Source of the DNA: CAZKEW01 sp964580435
GTDB taxonomy: Bacteria; Acidobacteriota; Aminicenantia; Aminicenantales; UBA8522
Length of the DNA stretch: 61,388 nt
Reading direction: 5' to 3'
Assembly: GCA_964580435.1 (NCBI GenBank)
Contig: CAZOKP010000006.1
Span: forward strand, 1 to 61,388
Of this stretch, positions 9,201-16,647 are shown in pieces. The notes under the pieces were generated by a model, which was not told the origin of the DNA, ran no database searches, and worked only from the letters and a program-made list of their open reading frames with translations. The first letter of the stretch is position 1; each line of letters begins with the position of its first letter. Made by a program: the position numbers and the translations under genes.

Positions 9201-10046
9201 ATGGGCATTGGGTTTAAAATGAGATGGAAACAATTGAAAAAATCGATCTGTCCGCGGGCCTTCCATTTTCTTCTCTTGGCGACGGTGCTCTCTACTTCCT
9301 GCGTTGTGGCCGTGGTGGATGACCAGAATCCTCGGGGCGCTTGGTTCCCCAGAAATGCCTATCAAAAAACATTGGCCTTGAAGTCCGGCGGGACGCTCTC
9401 CCTCGAAAATACTAACGGGAATATCTCGATACGGGGCTGGGACGAGGAGAAAGTCGAGCTTATGGCCGTGGAAAAGAGAAACCCCCCTCTGTCTCCGAAG
9501 ATTTATTTTTATGGCTCGCACGCACTCGAGCCGAAAATTGACCTTCAAGCCTCCAAGGATGGGATCACGATCAAGACCGTCTCCTCCGGCAAAGAGGATG
9601 AATTTCGGTTTGTTCATTATGACCTGAGCGTACCGCGGTCCATTAAGCTCGAAAACATCCGCAACGGCCAAGGCGATATTCAAATCAGCGACGTTTTCGG
9701 CGGCGTCCAAATCGGCCAGAAGGAAGGGAATATCACGATAAAGAATTTTTCAGGCTTCGTGGAAATCGCTTTGGGAAGCGGCTCCGTTGAGGTCGAGGTC
9801 CTGGACGTCAGGCCAGAGGACTACGTGCAAATCAAAAGCGAGCAGGGCGACATATCGCTCTATCTCGAACCAGGAGTGATGGCGCAGGTCGAGGCCAATG
9901 CGCCGAATGGCAACATCTCGAGCGATTTTGACCTTAACCAGGCTTTGCCCGCAAAGACGGTTTCCGCAAAGTTAGGAGAAGGGAAAGCCTCTCTTGTGCT
10001 GACTGCTCTTCACGGCAACATTAGTATCAGAAAGGTGGAAGATTAA
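9201..10046 (+). CDS. DUF4097-like beta-repeat lipoprotein
   Basis: A 281-residue exported protein. The N-terminus is a lipoprotein signal: basic residues, a hydrophobic run and lipobox LSTSC with C34 as the lipidated residue. The rest is rich in short beta-strand repeats of the form GTLSLENTNGNISIRGWD and GNITIKNFSGFVEI, the pattern of the DUF4097 putative adhesin domain (right-handed beta solenoid). It starts 5 bases after the ABC-F stop and 23 bases before the DUF3014 gene, so all three may be one transcript. An internal ATG at 9219 is an alternative start. Function unknown. Confidence 0.8.
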   Translation: MGIGFKMRWKQLKKSICPRAFHFLLLATVLSTSCVVAVVDDQNPRGAWFPRNAYQKTLALKSGGTLSLENTNGNISIRGWDEEKVELMAVEKRNPPLSPKIYFYGSHALEPKIDLQASKDGITIKTVSSGKEDEFRFVHYDLSVPRSIKLENIRNGQGDIQISDVFGGVQIGQKEGNITIKNFSGFVEIALGSGSVEVEVLDVRPEDYVQIKSEQGDISLYLEPGVMAQVEANAPNGNISSDFDLNQALPAKTVSAKLGEGKASLVLTALHGNISIRKVED

Positions 10047-10069
10047 AAGACCCGAAGGAGACGTGGACG

Positions 10070-10975
10070 ATGGATGAAGAAAAAAAAGAGTTAGGGGAAG
10101 TCAGAGACACAGAAGAAATTGAGGAACCGGAAGAAGAAAAGGAAGACAAACAAGGCAAGAAAATCATTAAAATGATCGGCCGCGCCTGCCTTGTCCTGGC
10201 CATCGGCGCCGCGCTTTATTATTTCTTGTTCTACAACAAAAAGGGTGAAAAGGCCGCTAAGATGCCCGAGCCCCAGCCTGCCTCCGTCGCAGAAAAAGCC
10301 GTCCCCCCTTCGGAGCAGGCAGCGGCAGCGCAATTGCCCCCGGTGGAGCTCGACAAAAGCGATGACCTGGTGCGCCAATTAGCCAAGGAGATCTCCTCTC
10401 ACCCAAGTATTCCTGTCTGGCTGAGGAGCGACCAGCTGATCAGGCGCTTCGTCGCCTCCGTAGATAATCTCGCCAATGGCCTCAGCCCCCGGCCTCATAT
10501 CGATTTTTTCATTCCGGCGGGAGATTTCAAGATTATCAAGAAGGGGAATCTTTATTATGCCGACCCGGATGGATACAGCCGCTATAATCCCGTCGTGGAT
10601 GTTATTATTTCTCTGGACAGCAAGCAATGCGTCTATGTTTTCCGCTCCTTGAAGCCTTTGTTTCAGGAGGCCTACAGAGACCTGGGATATCCCGACCAGG
10701 ATTTTCAAGAAACCTTTTTCAAAGCGATCGTTGAGCTTCTAAAAACGCCCGTTCTGGAAGGCGACGTGCTCTTGGAGCGGACCGTCGTTAGCTACGTTAT
10801 GGCCGATCCTAAACTGGAGGACCTGAGCGAAGCGCAGAAGCATCTTCTCAGGATGGGGCCGGAGAACGTCGGCGCCATCCAGACAAAACTGCGGGAAATC
10901 GCTCTGGCCCTGGGGTTTCAAGAGTATAGGCTTCCGAAGCCTACGTTCTATAGTCCTCAAACGGCGGGAAATTAA
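10070..10975 (+). CDS. DUF3014 membrane-anchored protein
   Basis: A 301-residue protein: a highly acidic/lysine-rich cytoplasmic N-terminus (1-35), one membrane helix (about 38-55), a Pro/Ala-rich periplasmic linker, then the DUF3014 domain recognisable by SSHPSIPVWLRSDQLIRRF and VDNLANGLSPRPHI. DUF3014 has no known biochemical role. The start is preceded by GAAGGAGACGTGGACG. The last 4 bases overlap the convergent radical SAM gene. Confidence 0.85.
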   Translation: MDEEKKELGEVRDTEEIEEPEEEKEDKQGKKIIKMIGRACLVLAIGAALYYFLFYNKKGEKAAKMPEPQPASVAEKAVPPSEQAAAAQLPPVELDKSDDLVRQLAKEISSHPSIPVWLRSDQLIRRFVASVDNLANGLSPRPHIDFFIPAGDFKIIKKGNLYYADPDGYSRYNPVVDVIISLDSKQCVYVFRSLKPLFQEAYRDLGYPDQDFQETFFKAIVELLKTPVLEGDVLLERTVVSYVMADPKLEDLSEAQKHLLRMGPENVGAIQTKLREIALALGFQEYRLPKPTFYSPQTAGN

Positions 10976-11988
10976 GGCCCTTCCCGTTTTCTACCCCAGC
11001 TAAAAGGCGCGACAAGGCTGAAATCCGGCAGCAGATGGTTTTTGGACCCAAAGGCCTCGGGCTGGACGAACATGTTTTCAAACTGCAGTTCTTGGGCCTT
11101 GGTGAGTACGGCCTGATATTCTTCTGGATGGAGCGGCCTTCGGAGCTCTTCGGGGGCTCTATAACAGGGATGGAATTGGCTCATCAGGCTGATACATGTA
11201 TGTGTCGACAGCTCTGCGGCCAGCCATTCTAAGACGGCAAAGGAATCTGGTATCTGTCCTGGCAGAACAAGATGCCTGATGATGAGACCCTCCTTGGCGA
11301 TTCCCATTCTATCGAGAACGAGCACGGGCCTTTGCAGAGACATCTCTTTTATAGCCAGGCTGGCGTGCTCGAAATAATCGGACGATTCGGAGAATTTTCC
11401 GGAGACTTCGGCAGAGAAATATTTAAGGTCCGGCAGATAGATATCGATGATCTCGTCCAGGTTCATGATGATGTCGACTTTTTCATAACCGTTGGCGTTA
11501 TAGACGAGCGGCAGGCTGAGGCCCCGAGCGTATGCTATCCGGAGGGCCCTAAGGATAGGCAGGAGAAGGTGAGAAGGGGAGACGAGGTTGATATTGAGAG
11601 CGCCCCTGCGTTCGAGCTCGAGCATCATTCGGGCCAGTTCCTCGTCGCTAACCCTCTTGCCCTGGTTGAGCCAGCTCAGCTGGTAGTTCTGGCAGAAGGA
11701 ACACTTGAGATTACAGCCAGTAAAGAAAATCGTGCCCGACCCGGCACGCCGCTGCATCTCTCCTCCCTCGTCCGCGGCGCAGTCCCGGTACCCGCTGAGA
11801 ACCGGCTCCTCGCCGTAATGAAGCAGGGTATGCGAGACGGTGGCTTCGTTACCGCTTTGGCAAAATCCTTTTTCCCCTCGGGCGCGGTTGACGGCGCATT
11901 CCCGCGGGCAGAGGCGGCAAGAGATTTCGTGCTCGGCCAGCTTCGCCAGGGCGGAATCAATTCTTTTTATCTTCTGCGTCGGTATCAT
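10972..11988 (-). CDS. Radical SAM protein, PflX-like (COG1313)
   Basis: A 338-residue cytosolic protein. C92, C96 and C99 in FFTGCNLKCSFCQNYQLS form the radical SAM CxxxCxxC motif. An N-terminal cysteine group (C24, C27, C31, C43: SCRLCPRECAVNRARG...FCQSG) is the extra module of the PflX/COG1313 family, homologues of pyruvate formate-lyase activating enzyme. No glycyl radical enzyme gene lies nearby, so the substrate is unknown. The convergent DUF3014 gene overlaps by 4 bases. Confidence 0.88.
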   Translation of the reverse strand: MIPTQKIKRIDSALAKLAEHEISCRLCPRECAVNRARGEKGFCQSGNEATVSHTLLHYGEEPVLSGYRDCAADEGGEMQRRAGSGTIFFTGCNLKCSFCQNYQLSWLNQGKRVSDEELARMMLELERRGALNINLVSPSHLLLPILRALRIAYARGLSLPLVYNANGYEKVDIIMNLDEIIDIYLPDLKYFSAEVSGKFSESSDYFEHASLAIKEMSLQRPVLVLDRMGIAKEGLIIRHLVLPGQIPDSFAVLEWLAAELSTHTCISLMSQFHPCYRAPEELRRPLHPEEYQAVLTKAQELQFENMFVQPEAFGSKNHLLPDFSLVAPFSWGRKREGP

Positions 11989-12086
11989 TCCTAAGTTCCC
12001 GTATTCTTCCTCTCTTTTATTCTAACAGAAACTTCCGCCTCACGGCATCTCGAAGTTTGTCCGGACCTGATCCCGATCATAACTCC

Positions 12087-12115
12087 TTGACACAGCAGAG
12101 AGAGTATATTAATGA
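12087..12115 (+). promoter_or_regulatory. Sigma-70-type promoter of the DedA gene
   Basis: A perfect -35 TTGACA (12087-12092), 17-base spacer and TAATGA (12110-12115). The leader is about 15 bases with GAGGAAC before the ATG at 12137. Confidence 0.5.
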
Positions 12116-12136
12116 TGGTTGTTCTGAGGAACATCC

Positions 12137-12790
12137 ATGGAGTTCATTTCGCGGGTTATTGACATCATCGTGCATCTCGACAAATACCTGAGCAAGTTGA
12201 TCCAGGACTATGGCCTCTGGACATATGTGATCCTTTTTGCGGTCATCTTTGTGGAGACCGGGTTTGTGGTTATGCCGTTTCTTCCCGGCGATTCGCTTCT
12301 TTTTGCCGCGGGTACGTTCGCCGCGCTCAAAGCCCTGAATATCTGGTGGCTCTTCCTCCTCCTCAGTGCAGCCGCCGTCCTTGGTGATACGATCAATTAT
12401 TGGGTTGGTCATTTTATCGGGCCCAAAGTTTTCACCAAGGAAAAATCCCGGTTTTTTAAGAGAGAATATCTTGAGCGGACGCACCGTTTTTATGAAAAAT
12501 ACGGAGCTGAGACGATCATTATCGCCCGCTTTGTCCCCATCATCCGGAGTTTTGCTCCCTTTGTTGCTGGAATCGGAAGCATGACGTACTGGAAATTCAT
12601 CAGCTACAACGTGATTGGCGGAGTCGGCTGGGTTGCGGTTTTCGTTTTCGGCGGCTATTTTTTTGGGAACATCCCCTTTGTCAAAAACAATTTCGGTATG
12701 GTGATTATCGCTATCATTATCATTTCCACGATTCCCGCCGCGGTTGAATTCTTCCGCCACCGGCGGGAGGCCCGTCAGGCCAAATCATGA
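12137..12790 (+). CDS. DedA/VTT family membrane protein
   Basis: A 217-residue inner-membrane protein with the DedA (SNARE-associated/VTT) pattern: FVETGFVVMPFLPGDSLLF in the first re-entrant region, GDTINYWVGHFIG, then the conserved RFVPIIRSFAPFVAGIG, and 4-5 hydrophobic segments. DedA proteins act in lipid-carrier recycling and membrane homeostasis (several are undecaprenyl-phosphate or phospholipid transporters). The 3' end overlaps the convergent surE by 16 bases. Confidence 0.92.
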   Translation: MEFISRVIDIIVHLDKYLSKLIQDYGLWTYVILFAVIFVETGFVVMPFLPGDSLLFAAGTFAALKALNIWWLFLLLSAAAVLGDTINYWVGHFIGPKVFTKEKSRFFKREYLERTHRFYEKYGAETIIIARFVPIIRSFAPFVAGIGSMTYWKFISYNVIGGVGWVAVFVFGGYFFGNIPFVKNNFGMVIIAIIIISTIPAAVEFFRHRREARQAKS

Positions 12791-13536
12791 AAAAGTTTCT
12801 TTAAGGCGGGGAGAGCCAGGGCCCGGTAGTCCGTCAAATCGGTGTGGAGCGGAGTGACGGAGATATAACCGAGCTCGACAGTCCTGACATCGGTTGCCTC
12901 ATCCCCCAACGGCTTTGGTTTTCCCGGCCCGATCCAATAATAGGCATCTTGGCGGGGGTCTTTTTTTTCGATGATTTCAGGAGCGTAGCGCTTTTCCCCC
13001 AGCTTGGTGAGCCGAATGCCCCTGATGGGCGGGGGAGGAATGTTGATGTTCAGGGTCAATCCGGGAGGCAGCTTCTTTTGGAGAAGGCGTTTGGCCGCCC
13101 TCGAGATAAGTCCGGCGGCAAGATCGAATTCAAACGCCCCCCCTTTTCCGGGCAGAACAGAAGCGGCTATGGAAGGAATCTGAAGAAAGGTGCCTTGGAG
13201 GGCCGCGGCCACGGTTCCGGAATAAGAGATGTCCTGCTGGCCGAGGTTGGGGCCGTGGTTCAAGCCGGAGACAATCAGGCTGGGATTCCGCGGCAGCAGT
13301 TTTTTGATGGCCAGATAGATGCAGTCGGCCGGAGTGCCGTCAACGGCAAAAATATTTCTTTTCATCCTTTGGACTCGAAGAGGCCGCCGCAGGGTCAAGG
13401 AAAGGGACGTGGCGCTTTTTTCTCTGTCCGGAGCGACGATAAATATATCGGCCAGCTTCTTGAGAGGACGCGCGAGTGCCTGGAGGCCTTCAGAGAAATA
13501 TCCGTCATCATTGGTGAGGAGGATTAAAGGCTTCAT
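12775..13536 (-). CDS. surE: 5'/3'-nucleotidase SurE
   Basis: A 253-residue cytosolic metal-dependent nucleoside monophosphate phosphatase. Motifs: ILLTNDDG with metal ligands D10 and D11, DREKSATSLSLTLRRPL, VDGTPADCIYLA and VSGLNHGPNLGQQDISYSGT, the complete SurE active site. The start is the ATG at 13536, where the family begins (MKPLILLTNDDG); longer frames upstream run into the cupin gene. It starts 8 bases after the cupin stop, so they are cotranscribed. Confidence 0.95.
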   Translation of the reverse strand: MKPLILLTNDDGYFSEGLQALARPLKKLADIFIVAPDREKSATSLSLTLRRPLRVQRMKRNIFAVDGTPADCIYLAIKKLLPRNPSLIVSGLNHGPNLGQQDISYSGTVAAALQGTFLQIPSIAASVLPGKGGAFEFDLAAGLISRAAKRLLQKKLPPGLTLNINIPPPPIRGIRLTKLGEKRYAPEIIEKKDPRQDAYYWIGPGKPKPLGDEATDVRTVELGYISVTPLHTDLTDYRALALPALKKLFHDLA

Positions 13537-13544
13537 CGCTGCCG

Positions 13545-13892
13545 TCAAGAGCGGATCATGACCAGGATCATCTTGAACTTTTTCTGAGCCTTGAGGGCAT
13601 GGGGCCGGTTGGCCGGCATGATGATCATTTCCTCTTTCTGAACGCGGTGGGGCTGCCCTGAGATGATGACCTCGGCCTCGCCGTCGGCGCATAAAACCAG
13701 CGCGTCAAATGGGGCCGTATGTTCGCTGAGTTGCTGACCTTCATCGAAGGCAAACAGAGTGACAGTCCCCGTCTTCTGGCTGATGATCTCACGGCTGACG
13801 ATAGAGCCGGCCTGATATCCCACCAGGTCGAGGACGTTAAGAGACTGCCCTTTAAGGTCTTCCGTAGCTTTTTGCTTTTTGACCGGGCTCAT
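13545..13892 (-). CDS. Small cupin-domain protein
   Basis: A 115-residue single-domain cupin: GTVTLFAFDEGQQLSEHTAPFDA (first cupin motif, His plus acidic residue) and the second motif with MPANRPHALKA. Such small cupins bind a metal through His/Glu residues and have varied or unknown roles. It lies directly upstream of surE in one transcript and 55 bases downstream (in its own direction) of tRNA-Pro(GGG). Confidence 0.85.
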   Translation of the reverse strand: MSPVKKQKATEDLKGQSLNVLDLVGYQAGSIVSREIISQKTGTVTLFAFDEGQQLSEHTAPFDALVLCADGEAEVIISGQPHRVQKEEMIIMPANRPHALKAQKKFKMILVMIRS

Positions 13893-13947
13893 ATTTTTCT
13901 CCTTAAAATGGGACCGCTCTCGGCGATCTCAGTGGGGAAGAATAAAA

Positions 13948-14024
13948 TGGTCGGGACGGGCGGATTTGAACCGCCGACCCCACGCACCCCAAGCGTGTGC
14001 GCTACCAAGCTGCGCCACGTCCCG
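13948..14024 (-). tRNA. tRNA-Pro (anticodon GGG), CCA encoded
   Basis: The minus strand folds as a 77-base tRNA including 3' CCA: acceptor CGGGACG/CGTCCCG, D-loop AGCTTGGTAGC, anticodon stem CACGC/GCGTG with loop TTGGGGT (anticodon GGG, 13988-13990), T-arm GGCGGTTCAAATCCGCC. Unlike the other proline tRNA in this window its CCA is encoded (13948-13950). Confidence 0.95.
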
Positions 14025-14064
14025 AATCAAGAATGCAACATTATAGCAGATCTGAGGATCACTT

Positions 14065-14430
14065 TTATAATTTTTTCGACCTTTTTTCCAGCGAACTGGC
14101 GATCGTCTGGAGCTGCTCCCGAACCTCGTAAAGGACCTTCTTCAGATGGTCCGGATGTACCGGCTCAGCGCGCTTTCCTCCAAATTCTTCCTCGATCTTT
14201 CTTTTGGCCCCCGCCAGGGTCAGCCCGTCTTTGAGCAGGAGCTCTTTCAGGCGGATGATGACATCCACGTCCTTCTGACGAAAAATCTTCTGCCCGCCCC
14301 CGGCCTGGCCGGCATGGAGGAACGGGAATTCCTTTTCCCATCTCTCAATGACCTTGGGCTCGATCTGGGCAATACGGCTGACTTCGTCGAGCCTGTAGAA
14401 GAGTTTCTCCTGAGATTTTTCCGTTTTCAT
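14065..14430 (-). CDS. MerR-type helix-turn-helix regulator
   Basis: A 121-residue protein with a MerR winged-helix domain: YRLDEVSRIAQIEPKVIERW, then GGGQKIFRQKDVDVIIRLKELL, followed by a short coiled coil (about 78-121) for dimerisation. There is no C-terminal effector domain and no metal-binding cysteine, so the signal is unknown. Short MerR proteins of this kind are common next to tRNA and ihfA genes. Transcribed toward tRNA-Pro(GGG). Confidence 0.85.
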   Translation of the reverse strand: MKTEKSQEKLFYRLDEVSRIAQIEPKVIERWEKEFPFLHAGQAGGGQKIFRQKDVDVIIRLKELLLKDGLTLAGAKRKIEEEFGGKRAEPVHPDHLKKVLYEVREQLQTIASSLEKRSKKL

Positions 14431-14521
14431 CGGCCTCGCCCGCGCAATTCGCCTCTCTATGCCTCAAAAATCTTTCCTCACAATATCATGTCTTGAGTAG
14501 CTCGTCAAGGCGGAGCGTTCA

Positions 14522-14551
14522 TTGACTCCGGCGGCTTAATATCATTATAAT
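14522..14551 (+). promoter_or_regulatory. Promoter at the start of the 14550 gene
   Basis: TTGACT (14522-14527), 18 bases, TATAAT (14546-14551). The -10 overlaps the first ATG (14550), so if this promoter is used the protein must start later (GTG 14574). A second possible -10, TAATAT (14537-14542), ends 7 bases before the ATG and would give a leaderless mRNA. Which one is used cannot be decided here. Confidence 0.4.
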
Positions 14552-15038
14552 GAGCCGGTTCACAAAGATATTCGTGAGAAAAGTCTGGATCGCCTGTCTG
14601 GTCTTCCTTCTTGTGGTCACGGGGGGGCTTTACTTACTGCGCCGGGAAAACTATTTTCTGAACAAGAACGTCCGTCTCGTCTGCATGAGGATTTTTGAGT
14701 ATCAGGAACTTTCTCTCCATCGGCGCCTGAGATATAAAATCGAATTCCTCCAGGACCGGTACAGGATCTATGTTCTTATCCCTTCGCCGGAGGAGACATG
14801 GAAGGAGGTCAAAGAGATTCGGTATGAGGACGGTGTCGAGACGAACTTGCCGGGATTCGCTTTCGAGATTCAAAAAGGGAGGATTGTCTCTTATCAACGG
14901 CGCGAAAGCCAGAGCTCCATCCGGCCTCCGGTCGTTCTCGGCTTTTTCGCCTCAAAGAATACCGGAAAACAAAGCGGGATCCTGTTTCATAGGGACGGAA
15001 CCTGGAGGGCTCTGAAAAGATACAATGGCGCGGCCTAA
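14550..15038 (+). CDS. Small membrane-anchored protein, unknown function
   Basis: A 162-residue protein I do not recognise. Residues 1-11 are basic, about 12-30 form one membrane helix (VWIACLVFLLVVTGGLYLL), and the rest is a soluble, probably extracytoplasmic domain rich in Arg and beta-prone residues. The ATG at 14550 overlaps a TATAAT box; the GTG at 14574 is an alternative. Its 3' end overlaps the following glycosyltransferase-like gene by 14 bases, so the two are translationally linked and the protein may serve that membrane enzyme. Confidence 0.65.
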   Translation: MSRFTKIFVRKVWIACLVFLLVVTGGLYLLRRENYFLNKNVRLVCMRIFEYQELSLHRRLRYKIEFLQDRYRIYVLIPSPEETWKEVKEIRYEDGVETNLPGFAFEIQKGRIVSYQRRESQSSIRPPVVLGFFASKNTGKQSGILFHRDGTWRALKRYNGAA

Positions 15039-16395
15039 GATTCTCGATTTCCTTGGCAGGCACGCCGGCCTCATGGGGTTGCTTTTTGTGGCCCTGGTCA
15101 TCCGCATTTTTATTTTCCAGAATATCATTCCTCTAATCAACACGGATTCCGTCACTTATCTTGTTCTGCGGGACCTGCAGCCTGTGCGGACGCCGGGGTA
15201 TCCTTTTTTTATTGAAATTATCCAGTTTTTCAATGACCTTTTGTCGGTCACGCCCCGATACCTGCGTTTGATCGTCTTTTTCCAGATGTTCCTCCTCGGG
15301 ATGGTCAACACCTATCTCATCTATGCCTTCTCCAGAATCCTCACGCGGAGCAGAGGGTTCGGCCTGTTCATGGGTTTGATTTTCAACCTTGATTATTTCG
15401 TTATCGGGTTTGAGTTCCTTCTCCTGACGGAAACCCTGACCTTTACTCTTCTCGCTTTGACGCTTCTTTTTTACCGCGACATCTTCGAAGGAAAGCGTGC
15501 GGCAGCTTATCTGGCCGGCCTTTTTTCTGTTTTGCTTCTCTTGACCCGGCCGACCTATCTTTTCCTTTTTGCCCTGCTGCTGGGGCTGACCGGGCTCGTC
15601 CACTTCCGGCAGATCCTCAAAGGCGGCTACCTCAAGAGATACGGTAAATCGCTGGCGGTTTTTTTGCTGATCAACCTCGTCGGGATCGGGTCCTGGTCCT
15701 TGAGAAACAAGCTCAAGTATGACTACTTTGGCGTTTCTCTTATTTTGCCCTATCAATTAGGCTATTATACGACCCATTTTTATCAGAAATACAAAATGGG
15801 AAGCGACCCGGAACTGGATCAATACGCCCGGATCTTCCTCGAAGAGAAGGGCATGCCCTACAATTTTGGCCACAGGCTTTCGACGGAGCTGAACCTGCCG
15901 GACGCGAAGGTCGCCAGCATTCTTATGAAGATCAATGTCAAGCTCATCAAGGAAAACTTCGGGGAATACTTGAAGCACGTTCCCAGGGCAGCCTCGGACT
16001 ATTACGATTACTCCTGGTACTGGACGCTTCCCCATGATAAAGGGCTTTTTCCCCGGATCAAGTTGCTGGCCGGATTCTTTAGAATGTTTTTCACCCTGCA
16101 TACGGCCATCTTTAAAAACGTCTTTCCCTTGGTCGTCATTATCCTGGTCGTGCCCGCAGCGTTCATCCTAACGATCCGGAAAAGGAAGGACGGTTTTCAC
16201 CTGCTCTGGCTCCTGGAGGGAGTGGTCCATTATAACTTTCTTGTCTCCGTTCTTCTGACAAATAACGGGGTCAACAACCTCCGGTTCAGGGTCCCGGTGG
16301 AGCCCTTCATCCTGCTCATTTTTTATGGCGCCTTGTTCACGTGGGGCAGGAGCCTGTTCAGCAAAATCCTTAAAGGTCGGGAATCAACTCGCTAG
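15025..16395 (+). CDS. GT-C type glycosyltransferase-like membrane protein
   Basis: A 456-residue polytopic inner-membrane protein with about 9-10 hydrophobic helices. The first loop has acidic residues and RTPGYPFFIEI, characteristic of the ArnT/PMT (GT39-like) GT-C superfamily; LLLTETLTFTLLAL and WSLRNKLKYDYF also match that fold. Such enzymes transfer sugars from polyprenyl-phosphate carriers to lipid or protein on the periplasmic side; the acceptor is unknown. It overlaps the preceding small membrane protein by 14 bases. Confidence 0.75.
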   Translation: MARPKILDFLGRHAGLMGLLFVALVIRIFIFQNIIPLINTDSVTYLVLRDLQPVRTPGYPFFIEIIQFFNDLLSVTPRYLRLIVFFQMFLLGMVNTYLIYAFSRILTRSRGFGLFMGLIFNLDYFVIGFEFLLLTETLTFTLLALTLLFYRDIFEGKRAAAYLAGLFSVLLLLTRPTYLFLFALLLGLTGLVHFRQILKGGYLKRYGKSLAVFLLINLVGIGSWSLRNKLKYDYFGVSLILPYQLGYYTTHFYQKYKMGSDPELDQYARIFLEEKGMPYNFGHRLSTELNLPDAKVASILMKINVKLIKENFGEYLKHVPRAASDYYDYSWYWTLPHDKGLFPRIKLLAGFFRMFFTLHTAIFKNVFPLVVIILVVPAAFILTIRKRKDGFHLLWLLEGVVHYNFLVSVLLTNNGVNNLRFRVPVEPFILLIFYGALFTWGRSLFSKILKGRESTR

Positions 16396-16457
16396 CCGGT
16401 CGCGCGACGGCGGGTCTTTACCGGGGACGGACGGGGACGCACCGTGACAGGACCCAC

Positions 16458-16588
16458 GCCTCGCCGGGAGCAAATTCGCGTGCCTTCGAGCCCACACTCT
16501 GAGCCCATTCAGGCCGCCGATCGGAGCGGGGAGCCGAGCCCTTTTCAAAGCCGCTATCAAATCATCACAGAAAAAGAGATGCTTCGAG
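16458..16588 (-). repeat. Dispersed intergenic repeat, copy A (partial)
   Basis: On the minus strand this piece matches 22280-22405 almost base for base, including a 43-base exact run (GGGCTCGGCTCCCCGCTCCG and onward) and a 32-base exact run (TCGAAGGCACGCGAATTTGC and onward). It holds the left terminus (CTCGAAGCATC) and first third of the element; the rest is missing or replaced by unrelated GC-rich sequence at 16396-16457. Its terminus faces rarA. An open frame through it is an artefact, not an extension of RarA. Confidence 0.85.
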
Positions 16589-16602
16589 TTCGGGATTGTA
16601 TC

Positions 16603-16631
16603 TTAAACTCAAGGGGGATATCTGCTATAAT
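16603..16631 (+). promoter_or_regulatory. Promoter of rarA
   Basis: TTAAAC (16603-16608), 17 bases, perfect TATAAT (16626-16631). The predicted start of transcription is about 10 bases before the ATG at 16648, and no Shine-Dalgarno sequence lies between. The repeat copy ends 14 bases upstream of the -35 box. Confidence 0.5.
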
Positions 16632-16647
16632 CAACACAAGCGCGCCC

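Noticed and set aside
16444..16647. N-terminal extension of RarA
   Set aside because: The extra 68 codons lie in repeat copy A and the promoter; homology begins at the ATG at 16648.
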